Positions 7,723 to 16,864 of a DNA stretch of 60,775 bases are shown here, piece after piece. Origin of the DNA: SLJK01 sp964567295 (GTDB taxonomy: Bacteria > Bacillota > Dethiobacteria > DTU022 > UBA8154); contig CAZMLU010000005.1 in NCBI GenBank assembly GCA_964567295.1, positions 1 through 60,775 on the forward strand. Direction: 5' to 3'. Every line of letters starts with the position of its first letter. The stretch's first letter is position 1. Both the position numbers and the translations under genes were made by a program. Under the pieces are notes generated by a model, which searched no databases, was not told the origin of the DNA, and saw only the letters and a list, made by a program, of their open reading frames with translations.

Positions 7723-9177
7723 TTGGAAGATCGTTTTAACAAAGAAGGAATTACTTTTGATGACGTTTTGCTGTTACCAGGACACTCTAAAGTATTACCT
7801 CGTGATGTAGGTATAAAAACTATTTTGACCCCTGCAATTACCTTGAGTGTTCCCATCGTGAGCGCCGGGATGGATACCGTTACAGAATCAAGTATGGCCA
7901 TAGCGGTAGCCAGGGAGGGGGGCCTTGGTGTTATCCACCGCAACATGTCTGTAGAGCGGCAGGCGGAGGAAGTAGATAGGGTGAAACGTTCTGAGCATGG
8001 CGTTATCACAAATCCTTTTTTCCTTTCACCCATGCATACCATTAACGATGCAGCTGCCTTGATGGAGCGTTACCGAATATCTGGTGTTCCTGTGGTGGTA
8101 GAAGGAAAACTGATGGGGATCATAACCAACAGAGATCTACGCTTTGAAAAGGATTACAGCCTTCTCATCAAGGATGTGATGACTAAAGATAATCTGGTTA
8201 CTGCTCCGGAAGGTACAACCCTCAATGAAGCACAGGGAATCTTGGCCCAATACAAAATCGAGAAGTTGCCAATTGTAGACGAAAATTTTATGCTAAAGGG
8301 CCTGATTACCATTAAGGATATTGAAAAAGGTATTGCTCATCCGCGTGCAGCTAAGGATGAGTCGGGTCGGTTGAGAGCTGCAGCAGCAGTAGGCATAGGT
8401 AGAGAGACCATGGCTAGAGTCGCTGCTGTTATAGAAGCTAAAGTAGATGCCCTGGTGGTTGATACGGCTCACGGACATGCGGAACCTGTAATGCAGACAG
8501 TGCGCATGATTAAGGATGAATACCCTGAGATACAGGTGATCGCTGGAAATATTGCCACGAGCGAAGCAGCAAGGGACCTGATTCATGCCGGTGCCGATGC
8601 TCTAAAGGTTGGTGTAGGTCCAGGTTCAATTTGTACTACACGGGTGATAGCAGGGATAGGTGTGCCACAAATAACAGCTATTCATGACGTTTCGCAGGTA
8701 GCAAGAAGTTTCAAGGTGCCGATTATAGCCGATGGAGGTATTAAATTCTCCGGGGATATAGTAAAAGCTCTTGCTGCCGGAGCTGATGTGGTGATGATCG
8801 GAAGTCTTTTTGCGGGCACTGAGGAGAGCCCGGGTGATATGGAGATCTATCAGGGACGCAGTTATAAAGTTTATCGAGGCATGGGTTCTATCGGTGCCAT
8901 GAAAGAAGGAAGCAGGGATCGCTATTTCCAAGAGGACGAGCAAAAAGTTGTAGCAGAGGGGATAGAAGGAAGGGTTCCTTACCGTGGTACCGTAGCTGAT
9001 ATGGTTTTCCAAATGGCTGGCGGTCTGAGAGCAGGTATGGGGTATTGCGGCGTTCAAAATTTGCAAGAATTACAGACCAAAACTCGTTTTGTTCGTATTA
9101 CCGGCGCTTCACTGTTGGAGAGCCATCCTCACGATATACAGATTACCAAGGAAGCTCCCAATTATACCCTTCGCTAA
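7723..9177 (+). CDS. guaB: Inosine-5'-monophosphate dehydrogenase
   Basis: Oxidises IMP to XMP with NAD, the committed step of GMP synthesis, in the cytosol. It is 484 residues, the normal length. The N-terminal barrel part begins EDRFNKEGITFDDVLLLP. Two CBS domains follow (about residues 95-210; SGVPVVVEGKLMGIITNRDL is typical). The catalytic loop is GVGPGSICTTRVIAGIGVP with the active Cys. The IADGGIKFSGD and GMGSIGAM phosphate-binding motifs and the flap (GVEGRVPYRG-like EGIEGRVPYRG) are also present. TTG at 7723 is chosen because AAGGGAG lies ten bases upstream; a second in-frame TTG at 7714 is too close to that site. The decarboxylase-like gene follows after 30 bases. Confidence 0.96.
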   Translation: MEDRFNKEGITFDDVLLLPGHSKVLPRDVGIKTILTPAITLSVPIVSAGMDTVTESSMAIAVAREGGLGVIHRNMSVERQAEEVDRVKRSEHGVITNPFFLSPMHTINDAAALMERYRISGVPVVVEGKLMGIITNRDLRFEKDYSLLIKDVMTKDNLVTAPEGTTLNEAQGILAQYKIEKLPIVDENFMLKGLITIKDIEKGIAHPRAAKDESGRLRAAAAVGIGRETMARVAAVIEAKVDALVVDTAHGHAEPVMQTVRMIKDEYPEIQVIAGNIATSEAARDLIHAGADALKVGVGPGSICTTRVIAGIGVPQITAIHDVSQVARSFKVPIIADGGIKFSGDIVKALAAGADVVMIGSLFAGTEESPGDMEIYQGRSYKVYRGMGSIGAMKEGSRDRYFQEDEQKVVAEGIEGRVPYRGTVADMVFQMAGGLRAGMGYCGVQNLQELQTKTRFVRITGASLLESHPHDIQITKEAPNYTLR

Positions 9178-9207
9178 GAGAGGATTATTCCTGGATTCTT
9201 ATAAGGG

Positions 9208-10734
9208 ATGGTGCTTCCCATAGGAAAAATATTATCTCAACGAGAAGCTCCTCTTTACAGGGTAGCTAAAAATTACTTACGAAAGAGATTGTTCCCTTTA
9301 CATGTTCCTTTGCATGGGCGAGGAGGCTCTTCTCTGCCTTCAAGGCAAAGGGATTTTTTTTACCATATGCAGTGGGATCTTACAGAACTCCCATCCCTGG
9401 ATGATCTGCATCTGCCCCAGGGGGCTATTGCGCGGGCCCAAAAGCTGACAGCTTCTATTTTCAATGCAAAAGAGAGTTTTTTCCTTGTCAACGGTGTAAC
9501 AGGAGGAATGCTTGCTCTTTTTCTGGGGATATGTCAGCCAGGAGAAAAGGTCTTGATTTCCCGTCTTTCACATAAATCTGCTTATAACGGTATTGCTTTG
9601 AGCGGGGCAAATCCTATCTATATTCCGGTGGAGCGTGAACCACTCTCGGGCTTTCCCCTGAATCTTTCCGCCGAGGTAGTAGAAAGGGCCATTAAAGAGC
9701 ATCCCGATGCCAAGCTTTTATTGGTAACTTCACCTTCTTATTGGGGTGTAACCTGTGATCTGGAAGAGATCAGTAGAATTACTAAAAAACACGGAGTGCT
9801 CATGGCTGTAGATGAAGCACATGGTACTTATTTTCCCTTTCTGGGGGACAAACTGCCACACTCTGCAAGGGCGGGGGCTGATCTGTGGCTGCATAGCGCT
9901 CATAAATCCCTGGGAGCTCTTACCCCGGGAGGTTTTTTACATCTGCGGGCAAAAGGCTTGGTCGATACAACAACTTTTTGGTTGCAGGCTGTTCAGACCA
10001 GCAGCCCTTCTTATCCGGTTATGATCTCCCTGGATCTGGCCAGGCATAGGGTTGCGTATGATGGGGAAAAGATTTTCGGCGATCTGTGGGAATGGTCTAT
10101 GTATCTTAGAGAAGCCTTATATCGGAAAGGATTATACCATCTTTCTGTTAAAACAGTTAATAAATGCGGTTTTAAACTTGACCCTGCCCGTTTGACTTTT
10201 TTTTCTCCGGGCGGTAAAGCCCGTTTTTTAGCGTCTGAATTGGCTCAAAAGTACGGCGTTCAGGTAGAAATGGCAGGAGACTCATACCTCCTGGCAGTGC
10301 TTGGCCCTGTAGTGCTTAATACTCCACATTCCTTTTTTCTGAATGCGTTTTCTAGAGTTTTAAACAAGGAAAATAGTTTTTCCGGTATGGCGAGGAATTT
10401 TTGTCGCACTGATTTTCCCCCCCCATTTTTTTCCAATGTATTTCACAAGTATAAGGATACCGGTCAAGCAAGCTTTTCCTTTGTTCCTCAGTTCCTGTCG
10501 CCCAAAGATGCATTACATGCTCCTTCTATGGAGGTTCCATTGGAAAAATCCAGGGGGGAAAAAAGTGCTGAGATGATAATCCTCTCACCTCCGGGTATTC
10601 CGCTTATATCTCCCGGGGAGAGGATTACATCAAAAATTCTTTCTCTTTTACAGCATAAGCGTGCAAAAGGCTGGCTGTTTCAAGGAGTGTCAGATCCCAA
10701 ATTACAAAAATTACGGGTTATCTGTGAAGAATAA
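9208..10734 (+). CDS. Orn/Lys/Arg decarboxylase family PLP enzyme (YaaO-like)
   Basis: A fold-type I PLP protein of 508 residues. The large domain has FLVNGVTGGMLALFLG, the aspartate of the VDEAHGTYFPF block that contacts the PLP ring nitrogen, and SAHKSLGALTPGG with Lys233 as the Schiff-base lysine. A shorter C-terminal domain follows. It corresponds to B. subtilis YaaO, which precedes tmk in the same way. The family includes lysine, arginine and ornithine decarboxylases, and the substrate cannot be assigned from sequence. The start at ATG 9208 follows an in-frame stop and has little Shine-Dalgarno support; GTG at 9211 is equally possible. Probably co-transcribed with guaB or tmk. Confidence 0.85.
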   Translation: MVLPIGKILSQREAPLYRVAKNYLRKRLFPLHVPLHGRGGSSLPSRQRDFFYHMQWDLTELPSLDDLHLPQGAIARAQKLTASIFNAKESFFLVNGVTGGMLALFLGICQPGEKVLISRLSHKSAYNGIALSGANPIYIPVEREPLSGFPLNLSAEVVERAIKEHPDAKLLLVTSPSYWGVTCDLEEISRITKKHGVLMAVDEAHGTYFPFLGDKLPHSARAGADLWLHSAHKSLGALTPGGFLHLRAKGLVDTTTFWLQAVQTSSPSYPVMISLDLARHRVAYDGEKIFGDLWEWSMYLREALYRKGLYHLSVKTVNKCGFKLDPARLTFFSPGGKARFLASELAQKYGVQVEMAGDSYLLAVLGPVVLNTPHSFFLNAFSRVLNKENSFSGMARNFCRTDFPPPFFSNVFHKYKDTGQASFSFVPQFLSPKDALHAPSMEVPLEKSRGEKSAEMIILSPPGIPLISPGERITSKILSLLQHKRAKGWLFQGVSDPKLQKLRVICEE

Positions 10735-10785
10735 TATGTTAAAATAATATGTAAACAAAAAACAGTCCTGGGTGGCGGTGAAAAG

Positions 10786-11466
10786 ATGACTTCTTCGAAG
10801 AATACGCGAGGTTTTTTTGTAAGTATTGAAGGTGCAGATGGCGCCGGCAAAACAACGCAGGCCTATATGCTGAAAGAGCGCCTGGAAAGCGAGAGATATA
10901 AGGTTTTTCTCACCAGGGAGCCTGGGGGGACTCCCATCGGCGAGGAGATCAGGAATATTCTTTTAAATCCACATTTCAAAGAGATGTCAGTCCCCACCGA
11001 GATACTCCTTTACAGCGCGGCCAGGGCCCAGCTGGTAACAGAGTTGATCAGACCTTACCTGGAAAAGGGTTACGTGGTTATTACAGATCGCTACCTGGAC
11101 TCCAGTATCGTGTACCAGGGTCTTGCCGGCGGCGAAAAATTGGAAATGATAAGAGATACAAACATCTGGGCAACTGGTGGAGTTCTACCGGATATGACCT
11201 TTTTGCTGGATATAGATGCGGAGCACGGTTTGCAGCGCCTGGAAAGAAAAGGAGAAGGGTTGATCCCTTTTCATAAGGATCGCATGGAACAAAAAGAATT
11301 AGAATTTCATCGCAAAGTGCAGGAAGGTTTTTTGCTCCTGGCTTCCCAAGAAAGGAAACGTTTTGTAATTTTAAATGCGGAAAAAGAACCCCAAAAGGTG
11401 CACGAACAGCTTTGGGATCGATTGCAATCCTTATTATTGAACAAGACGAATGTTTCAAAAATATAA
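10786..11466 (+). CDS. tmk: Thymidylate kinase
   Basis: Phosphorylates dTMP to dTDP using ATP in the cytosol. The P-loop IEGADGAGKTTQ is at about residues 14-25. The Glu-Pro-Gly-Gly motif TREPGGTPIGE, YSAARAQ, the DR motif TDRYLDSSIVYQG and the LID region near RKGEGLIPFHKDRMEQ are all present. At 226 residues it is slightly longer than usual because of about ten extra N-terminal residues. The ATG follows GGTGG and GGTG sequences. It precedes holB by 31 bases, as in B. subtilis apart from the missing yaaQ and yaaR. Confidence 0.95.
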   Translation: MTSSKNTRGFFVSIEGADGAGKTTQAYMLKERLESERYKVFLTREPGGTPIGEEIRNILLNPHFKEMSVPTEILLYSAARAQLVTELIRPYLEKGYVVITDRYLDSSIVYQGLAGGEKLEMIRDTNIWATGGVLPDMTFLLDIDAEHGLQRLERKGEGLIPFHKDRMEQKELEFHRKVQEGFLLLASQERKRFVILNAEKEPQKVHEQLWDRLQSLLLNKTNVSKI

Positions 11467-11497
11467 TAAGGACTATATCCAGTAAAGGAGCTATGAA

Positions 11498-12505
11498 TTG
11501 GGATTTCAAAAAATAATTGGCCAAAAATTAATATTGCAGGCCCTGCAAAACATCCTCTCCGCGGGGCAAGTTGGACATGCTTACCTGTTTTCAGGTTCTC
11601 CTGGAAGTGGAAAAAAGACTCTGGCTATGCTTTTTGCCCAGGCCATGAACTGTGATGCCAGTAGCGAGCCCCCCTGCGGGCAATGTCTTTCTTGTCGAAA
11701 GACTCTTAGCGGCAGCCATCCCGATCTATTTTATCTCAAGCCCAGCGGGGCGTCCTTAAAGATTGCTCAACTGCGGGAGATTAAGGAAGATCTTTATTAT
11801 CTGCCGGCTGAAGGGCAAAGAAAGATATGTATAATTCAGGATGCAGAGCTTCTGACTCTCTCTGCTGCTAATAGCATGTTAAAAATCCTGGAAGAGCCTC
11901 CTCGCCACCTGGTGTTTATCCTAATGAGCTCTAAGTCGTGGTCTTTACTACCCACGATTCTTTCCAGATGCACCCATTTCCCTTTAAAACCGCTTGCCAG
12001 AGAAGAGATGGAAGAATTACTGGTAAATCAGGGCTCTTTCTCCAAGGAGGAGAAAGAAATTGTGTTGGTTTTGGCTGGTGGCAACCCGGGAAAAGCTATA
12101 GAAACAGCTTCCCTGGGGAAATGGGATAGTAAATATCAGGAAATTTTGATGCTGGTAGAAGCCATCGAAAGAGATCCTGTAGACGTCATATTCAGCAAGG
12201 CAGAAGAGTTTTCCCGACGAGAGGATCTGGAAGAAGTCCTGGATCTGCTGCTGCTATTTTATCGGGACCGGCTTGTGATACAATCCGGAGGAAGCGGGAA
12301 GAACCTGATTTTGAAAAGTATTAATACGAGAAGCACCCAGAACAATGATCCTGGGGAGAAAGAAGTTCGGAATAACCATTCATCCTTCTTTTCCCAGGAA
12401 AAGATCTGTGGCGACATCCTGGATCTGCAGTGGCAACTCCAGGGCAATGTTAATAAGCGCCTGGCGCTAGAGGTGTTGTTTTTGAAGATGAGAGGAGTTG
12501 CATAA
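11498..12505 (+). CDS. holB: DNA polymerase III delta' subunit
   Basis: Clamp-loader subunit that helps load the sliding clamp. The AAA+ domain has the phosphate-binding loop FSGSPGSGKKTLA at about residues 31-43, a four-cysteine zinc module (CDAS...CGQCLSC, residues about 51-66), the KILEEPP motif and the sensor SRCTHF. A helical C-terminal domain follows. It is 335 residues. The start is TTG at 11498 with AAAGGAG seven bases upstream. An ATG at 11493 sits in another phase and opens only seven codons. ricT starts two bases after the stop, so the two are translationally linked. Confidence 0.9.
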   Translation: MGFQKIIGQKLILQALQNILSAGQVGHAYLFSGSPGSGKKTLAMLFAQAMNCDASSEPPCGQCLSCRKTLSGSHPDLFYLKPSGASLKIAQLREIKEDLYYLPAEGQRKICIIQDAELLTLSAANSMLKILEEPPRHLVFILMSSKSWSLLPTILSRCTHFPLKPLAREEMEELLVNQGSFSKEEKEIVLVLAGGNPGKAIETASLGKWDSKYQEILMLVEAIERDPVDVIFSKAEEFSRREDLEEVLDLLLLFYRDRLVIQSGGSGKNLILKSINTRSTQNNDPGEKEVRNNHSSFFSQEKICGDILDLQWQLQGNVNKRLALEVLFLKMRGVA

Positions 12506-12507
12506 CT

Positions 12508-13332
12508 TTGTCAAAGGTGGTAGGCGTACGCTTTAGGAAAGCTGGAAAAATTTATTATTTCGATCCAGGTCAACTGGAACTCAAGGCAGGACAGAAGGTT
12601 GTTGTGGAGACAAGCCGGGGACTGGAGCTTGGAGATGTTGTGCTGGAAAGCAAAAAAGTCGATGATGATGAAATTGTTCCTCCCCTACGCCTGGTGCGTA
12701 GAATTGCCACGGAATCTGATAAAAACCAGATTTCTGAAAACAAACGCAAAGAAGAGGAAGCATATAAGGTTTGCCAGGAGAAGATCAAAAAATACGGCTT
12801 GACCATGAAACTGGTAGATGTTGAATATACCTTTGACCATAACAAGATAATCTTTTATTTTACCGCAGAAAATCGCGTAGATTTTAGAGAACTGGTAAGA
12901 GATTTGGCGGCGGTCTTTCGTACTCGTATTGAGCTCAGGCAGATCGGAGTGAGGGATGAAGCTAAAATAGTTGGTGGAATGGGACCTTGTGGAAGAGGGC
13001 TTTGCTGTGCTACTTTTCTTGGTAGTTTTGGTCCTGTCTCCATACGTATGGCCAAGGAACAGAACCTATCTCTTAATCCTACTAAGATTTCCGGAATTTG
13101 CGGGCGCCTCATGTGTTGCCTGCGCTATGAGGCCGATCATTATGAACATGCTAAAGGAGAACTCCCTGTTACGGGTGATTTAGTGATAACCCCTAGAGGA
13201 GATGGAAAAGTTATAAGCACCAATATCGCTAAAAAAATAGTTCTGGTGGAGTTAAAGGACCTTTCTGTACAGCAGGAATTTCCTGTGGAAGAAGTAGAAA
13301 GGGACAATTCTGATGGAAAAAAAGAAAAATAG
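12508..13332 (+). CDS. ricT: PSP1-domain protein RicT (YaaT)
   Basis: RicT is part of the Ric (Y-) complex with RicA and RicF, which binds iron-sulfur clusters and promotes RNase Y processing of transcripts. It also affects sporulation and competence phosphorelay in B. subtilis. The 274 residues show the PSP1 core (VGVRFRKAGKIYYFDPG, TSRGLELG) and the cysteine motifs GPCGRGLCC and CGRLMCCLRYE that ligate the cluster. A charged C-terminal tail follows. The start is TTG at 12508 with AGAGGAG in the end of holB. Neither ricA nor ricF is visible in the window, and the usual next gene yabA is absent. Confidence 0.92.
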   Translation: MSKVVGVRFRKAGKIYYFDPGQLELKAGQKVVVETSRGLELGDVVLESKKVDDDEIVPPLRLVRRIATESDKNQISENKRKEEEAYKVCQEKIKKYGLTMKLVDVEYTFDHNKIIFYFTAENRVDFRELVRDLAAVFRTRIELRQIGVRDEAKIVGGMGPCGRGLCCATFLGSFGPVSIRMAKEQNLSLNPTKISGICGRLMCCLRYEADHYEHAKGELPVTGDLVITPRGDGKVISTNIAKKIVLVELKDLSVQQEFPVEEVERDNSDGKKEK

Positions 13333-13359
13333 AAAAAAAGAAAAAGGATAGCGACCTTC

Positions 13360-14271
13360 ATGATTGAAGAGGAAGTTCAAGATCAATTTAAAAGGGGAAC
13401 CCTTTTTATCTGTGCTACTCCTATCGGCAACTTAAAAGACATAACCTTGCGGACGTTGGAATGCCTCCAAGCCGTGGACCTGATAGCGGTGGAAAAGGTC
13501 GAACGTTCCCGCAAATTGCTCTCTGCCTATGGGATTAGTGCTGCCCTTATTTCTTACCGTGAAGCTAACCGCAAGAAAAGCAGTAAATTTATTCTGGGCA
13601 AGCTGAAAGAAGGAAAACGGGTTGCATTGATCACTGATGCAGGTATGCCCCTGATCTCTGATCCCGGTCATTACCTTATAGAGTTGCTGGTAGAAGAAGG
13701 ACTTACTTATACTGTGCTTCCGGGGCCATCTGCTGCTCTTACTGCGCTGGTGCTCTCTGCTTATCCCTGTAAAAGGTTTGTGTTCATGGGATTTTTGGAA
13801 CGTAAAAAAGCAGCACGCCGGAAAGTACTGGAATCCCTTAAAGAGGAAGAAAACGCAGTTATTTTTTACGAGTCCCCTCACCGATTGTTAAAGACTTTGC
13901 AAGAGATGGAGGAAATTTTTGGTTCGAGGGAAATTGCTGTATGTAGAGAATTGACCAAATTGTTTGAGGAAATAAAAAGGGGGGCACCTTTAGAACTTAT
14001 AGATTATTACAGTGAAAATCCTCCCCGTGGAGAAATTACCTTGGTACTGGCACCCCATATTAGAGATCCGGGCGGTAGAAGTAGAAATGGATTAATAGAA
14101 GACAATAGTGAAAAATTAAAAGAAAAAATCCGGTATATGCTCATGAAAGAAATAGGTAATGGCTATGCCCCGGGAGAAGCCGTTAAAAAAACAGCCAGAT
14201 TTTTTTCCCTCTCACGAAATGAAGTGTATTCGCTCTATCTCCGCTTTAAAAAGCTGGGATTGCTTGAATAA
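13360..14271 (+). CDS. rsmI: 16S rRNA (cytidine-1402 2'-O) methyltransferase
   Basis: Methylates the ribose of C1402 in the decoding centre of 16S rRNA using S-adenosylmethionine. The tetrapyrrole-methylase fold is plain: LFICATPIGNLKDITLRTL near residue 15, ITDAGMPLISDPG near residue 90, VLPGPSAALTALVLSAYP, FYESPHRL near residue 170 and PPRGEITLVL. A C-terminal helical extension follows. It is 303 residues, slightly above the usual 280-290. The ATG at 13360 is 28 bases after ricT. A convincing terminator at 14295-14333 ends the yaaO-to-rsmI unit. Confidence 0.95.
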   Translation: MIEEEVQDQFKRGTLFICATPIGNLKDITLRTLECLQAVDLIAVEKVERSRKLLSAYGISAALISYREANRKKSSKFILGKLKEGKRVALITDAGMPLISDPGHYLIELLVEEGLTYTVLPGPSAALTALVLSAYPCKRFVFMGFLERKKAARRKVLESLKEEENAVIFYESPHRLLKTLQEMEEIFGSREIAVCRELTKLFEEIKRGAPLELIDYYSENPPRGEITLVLAPHIRDPGGRSRNGLIEDNSEKLKEKIRYMLMKEIGNGYAPGEAVKKTARFFSLSRNEVYSLYLRFKKLGLLE

Positions 14272-14294
14272 AAAAAAGGCTAACATCAATGTTT

Positions 14295-14333
14295 AGAAGA
14301 CTTTCTGGAAAGAGTGCAGTAAGTCTTCTTTTC
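14295..14333 (+). terminator. Intrinsic terminator after rsmI
   Basis: A perfect 9-base inverted repeat, AGAAGACTT (14295-14303) and AAGTCTTCT (14321-14329), followed by T residues. The loop itself can pair (CTTTC with GAAAG). It separates the rsmI transcript from the convergent abrB gene. Confidence 0.7.
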
Positions 14334-14378
14334 ACCTTTGTTTGCCGTTATGTGTCTATTTCTTCTCACTCACAATTC

Positions 14379-14618
14379 TCAATCAGACATCTTGTTAATG
14401 CATTCTTCACAGATTATCCTTCCGCTAAACTGCTTGATTTTTTCAGCACTTCCACAAAAAATGCAAGCCGGTTCATATTTTTTAAGGATTATTTTCTCTC
14501 CGTCCACATAAATCTCCAAAGCATCTTTAACTTCGATCCCCAAAGTCCTGCGTAGCTCAATAGGGATAACAACCCTGCCCAGTTCGTCAACCTTGCGTAC
14601 AATGCCTGTGGATTTCAA
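14379..14618 (-). CDS. abrB: AbrB-family transition-state regulator with C-terminal CxxC pair
   Basis: A DNA-binding swapped-hairpin protein of 79 residues. The N-terminal AbrB domain (KSTGIVRKVDELGRVVIPIE, then LRRTLGI and LEIYVDGEKIILKKY) is almost the B. subtilis sequence. The C-terminus carries CIFCGSAEKIKQF and IICEEC, two CxxC pairs resembling a small zinc ribbon, as in many clostridial AbrB proteins. The start is TTG at 14618 (MKSTG, matching the family) with GGGGGTG about eight bases upstream; the in-frame GTG at 14627 overlaps that site. In B. subtilis abrB also lies between rsmI and metS, where it too is on the opposite strand relative to them or nearby genes; here it has its own promoter. 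Confidence 0.93.
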   Translation of the reverse strand: MKSTGIVRKVDELGRVVIPIELRRTLGIEVKDALEIYVDGEKIILKKYEPACIFCGSAEKIKQFSGRIICEECINKMSD

Positions 14619-14662
14619 CCCGGTCACCCCCTTTATTTACATTATTCACCAAATTCATAAAC

Positions 14663-14691
14663 ATTATACCAGCAATTCCCATAAAAGGCAA
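14663..14691 (-). promoter_or_regulatory. Promoter of abrB
   Basis: On the minus strand: TTGCCT at 14691-14686, a 17-base spacer, TATAAT at 14668-14663 preceded by TGG (extended -10). About 40 bases of leader precede the TTG start at 14618. Confidence 0.65.
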
Positions 14692-14826
14692 TAGTAAAAA
14701 GCGAGGTTGAACGAAATATAAATTTATTGCTCTTTTTCCCAAAAATCGGCGTTTTTTATTTTTAAATCTTATACAGAGCATAGCTGCGAAAGGTCCTTAT
14801 AACAGAATTTACGAGTTTTACAACAT

Positions 14827-14855
14827 TTGCTCCCCTCAAGTTTTTATGGTATAAT
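14827..14855 (+). promoter_or_regulatory. Promoter of metG
   Basis: TTGCTC at 14827-14832, a 17-base spacer, TATAAT at 14850-14855 preceded by TGG (extended -10). Transcription would start near 14862, leaving a leader of under 50 bases. That is too short for a T-box, so metG is probably not controlled by tRNA-Met here. Confidence 0.65.
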
Positions 14856-14908
14856 TTAGCTTATTTATGCGCCTTGCTTGAAAGTTAAAAGGAGGATTGG
14901 CAGAAAGC

Positions 14909-16864
14909 ATGCCCGAAAAAACATTTTTCATAACTACTCCGATTTATTATCCCAGTGACAGGTTGCATGTCGGTCATTCTTATACTACCGTAGCCGCGGA
15001 TGCTATGGCCAGGTTTAAGAGACTAACCGGCTACGATGTGTGGTTTTTAACAGGCACCGATGAGCACGGCCAAAAAATTCAGCGTAGCGCTGAATCTGCC
15101 GGTAAGGAGCCCCAGCTTTTTGTAGATGAAATAGTAGACTGGATTAAGCAGCTCTGGTCTGCCCTAGATATTTCATACAATGATTTTATCCGCACTACAG
15201 AGCCCCGTCATCGAAAAGCCGTGCAAAACATTTTTAGCCGGCTTTATGAACAGGGGGATATTTATAAAGGACGCTACGAGGGTTTATACTGTACACCCTG
15301 CGAGTCGTTTTGGACAGCTCGACAGGTAGAAGATGGAAACTGTCCGGATTGCGGAAGACCTGTTGAAATGGTGGCGGAAGAGGGATACTTTTTTCGTATG
15401 TCCAAGTATGCTCCCCGCCTATTACAACATATCCAGGAAAACCCGCAGTTTATCCAACCGCCTTCTCGAAAAAATGAAATGATCAATAACTTTTTGGAAC
15501 CCGGGCTGGAAGATCTTTGCGTATCTCGCTCTACTTTTGACTGGGGAATTCCCATTCCCTTTGCTCCCGGCAATGTAATTTATGTCTGGCTGGATGCCCT
15601 CAGCAATTATATCACTGCGTTGGGTTACTCATCCGAAGACGAAACTCTTTTCCATAAATATTGGCCTGCTGATGTTCACCTTATGGCCAAAGAAATTGTG
15701 CGTTTTCATACCATCTACTGGCCTATTTTCCTTATGGCGCTGGAGCTTCCCTTGCCAAAACAGGTTTTCGGGCACGGTTGGTTGATCTTGCAGGAGGGGA
15801 AAATGTCCAAGTCTCAAGGCAATGTAGTGGACCCTATGGTGCTGATGGAACGTTATGGTTCTGACAGCTTGCGCTACTTTTTACTGAGAGAAATACCCTT
15901 TGGAGCAGACGGAGTGTTCAGCAACGAATCCATGCTGCAACGTATTAATACAGACCTGGCCAATGATTTGGGCAATCTCCAGAGCAGAACCGTTACCATG
16001 GTGGAGCGTTATTTCGACGGTAAGCTTCCCCGACCCGATGGTAAAGAAGAGGAGATGGACAAAGAGCTAAAAGAAATGGCGCTTAAGACACCTCAACGGA
16101 TTGAAGAGTTTATGGATAAGCTTCAATTCAGCGGGGCCTTGGAGGAACTCTGGTCGTTGGTCAGGCGTTCCAATAAATATATTGATGAAAATACCCCCTG
16201 GGCACTGGCCAAGGATCCGGAAAAAAGAGAGCGATTGGCCACCGTGCTCTATAATCTCTGTGAATCGTTGCGTTTTGTAGGGGTGCTTCTCCTGCCCTAT
16301 ATGCCTTGTACTCCCCGGCGCATATGGAGACAGTTAGGGATGGAGAATCTCTCTCAACTACAGAGTTGGGAAAGTTTGAATACTTGGGGGTTGCTTGAAT
16401 CGGGGAGCAAGATAGAACGCACAGAAGATCTGTTCCCGCGCCTGGATATTGAGGAAGAACTAAAGGTGCTGTTTGGTGATTCCCGGAAAAAGGGAAGCTC
16501 TAAAAAAGAAAATAAAGAAAAAGCAGAAGAAAAAGAGGGTCTTCTTGATATTGAACACTTTGCCAGCCTGGATATCCGTGTGGGCGAGATTCTAGATGCC
16601 GAGCAGGTTCCGAAAGCTGATAAACTGCTAAAAATGACGGTAGATCTGGGAGAGGAAAAGAGGCAGATTATCGCTGGCATAGCCCAATTTTATAAACCAC
16701 AAGAGCTAAAAGGTAAAAAGACCTTGTTCGTAGTAAACCTGAAGCCGGCAAAGATCAGGGGATTCTTATCAGAGGGAATGATCCTTGCTGCTACTGATAA
16801 TGAAGGCAACGCGGTATTAACAGCAGTGGATAAAGATGTTTCTCCGGGGAGTAAAATATCATGA
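14909..16864 (+). CDS. metG: Methionyl-tRNA synthetase
   Basis: Charges tRNA-Met with methionine using ATP. It is a class I synthetase of 651 residues. The HIGH-type motif is LHVGHS in the N-terminal TTPIYYPSDRLHVGHSYTTV block. Zinc ligands appear as CTPC and CPDC near residues 127-150. The KMSKS loop is GKMSKSQGN at about residue 300. An anticodon-binding helical domain follows. A C-terminal tRNA-binding/EMAP-like domain lies at about 550-651 (FASLDIRVGEILDAEQVPKA), linked by a lysine-rich stretch. ATG at 14909 is chosen because family members begin at this point. A TTG at 14897 lies one base from the Shine-Dalgarno sequence AAGGAGG. The stop overlaps the tatD start. Confidence 0.96.
   Translation: MPEKTFFITTPIYYPSDRLHVGHSYTTVAADAMARFKRLTGYDVWFLTGTDEHGQKIQRSAESAGKEPQLFVDEIVDWIKQLWSALDISYNDFIRTTEPRHRKAVQNIFSRLYEQGDIYKGRYEGLYCTPCESFWTARQVEDGNCPDCGRPVEMVAEEGYFFRMSKYAPRLLQHIQENPQFIQPPSRKNEMINNFLEPGLEDLCVSRSTFDWGIPIPFAPGNVIYVWLDALSNYITALGYSSEDETLFHKYWPADVHLMAKEIVRFHTIYWPIFLMALELPLPKQVFGHGWLILQEGKMSKSQGNVVDPMVLMERYGSDSLRYFLLREIPFGADGVFSNESMLQRINTDLANDLGNLQSRTVTMVERYFDGKLPRPDGKEEEMDKELKEMALKTPQRIEEFMDKLQFSGALEELWSLVRRSNKYIDENTPWALAKDPEKRERLATVLYNLCESLRFVGVLLLPYMPCTPRRIWRQLGMENLSQLQSWESLNTWGLLESGSKIERTEDLFPRLDIEEELKVLFGDSRKKGSSKKENKEKAEEKEGLLDIEHFASLDIRVGEILDAEQVPKADKLLKMTVDLGEEKRQIIAGIAQFYKPQELKGKKTLFVVNLKPAKIRGFLSEGMILAATDNEGNAVLTAVDKDVSPGSKIS

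Noticed and set aside
11493..11516. ATG at 11493 as the holB start
   Set aside because: It reads only seven codons before a stop; TTG 11498 has the correct spacing from AAAGGAG and the conserved protein start.
12570..12845. Long minus-strand frame inside ricT
   Set aside because: It is the complement of a conserved gene, serine-rich in the way expected from antisense of GAA/GAG codons, with no ribosome binding site.
14628..14896. Possible T-box or SAM riboswitch ahead of metG
   Set aside because: The promoter at 14827-14855 leaves a leader under 50 bases with no specifier loop or T-box sequence; the rest of the interval is the abrB promoter region.
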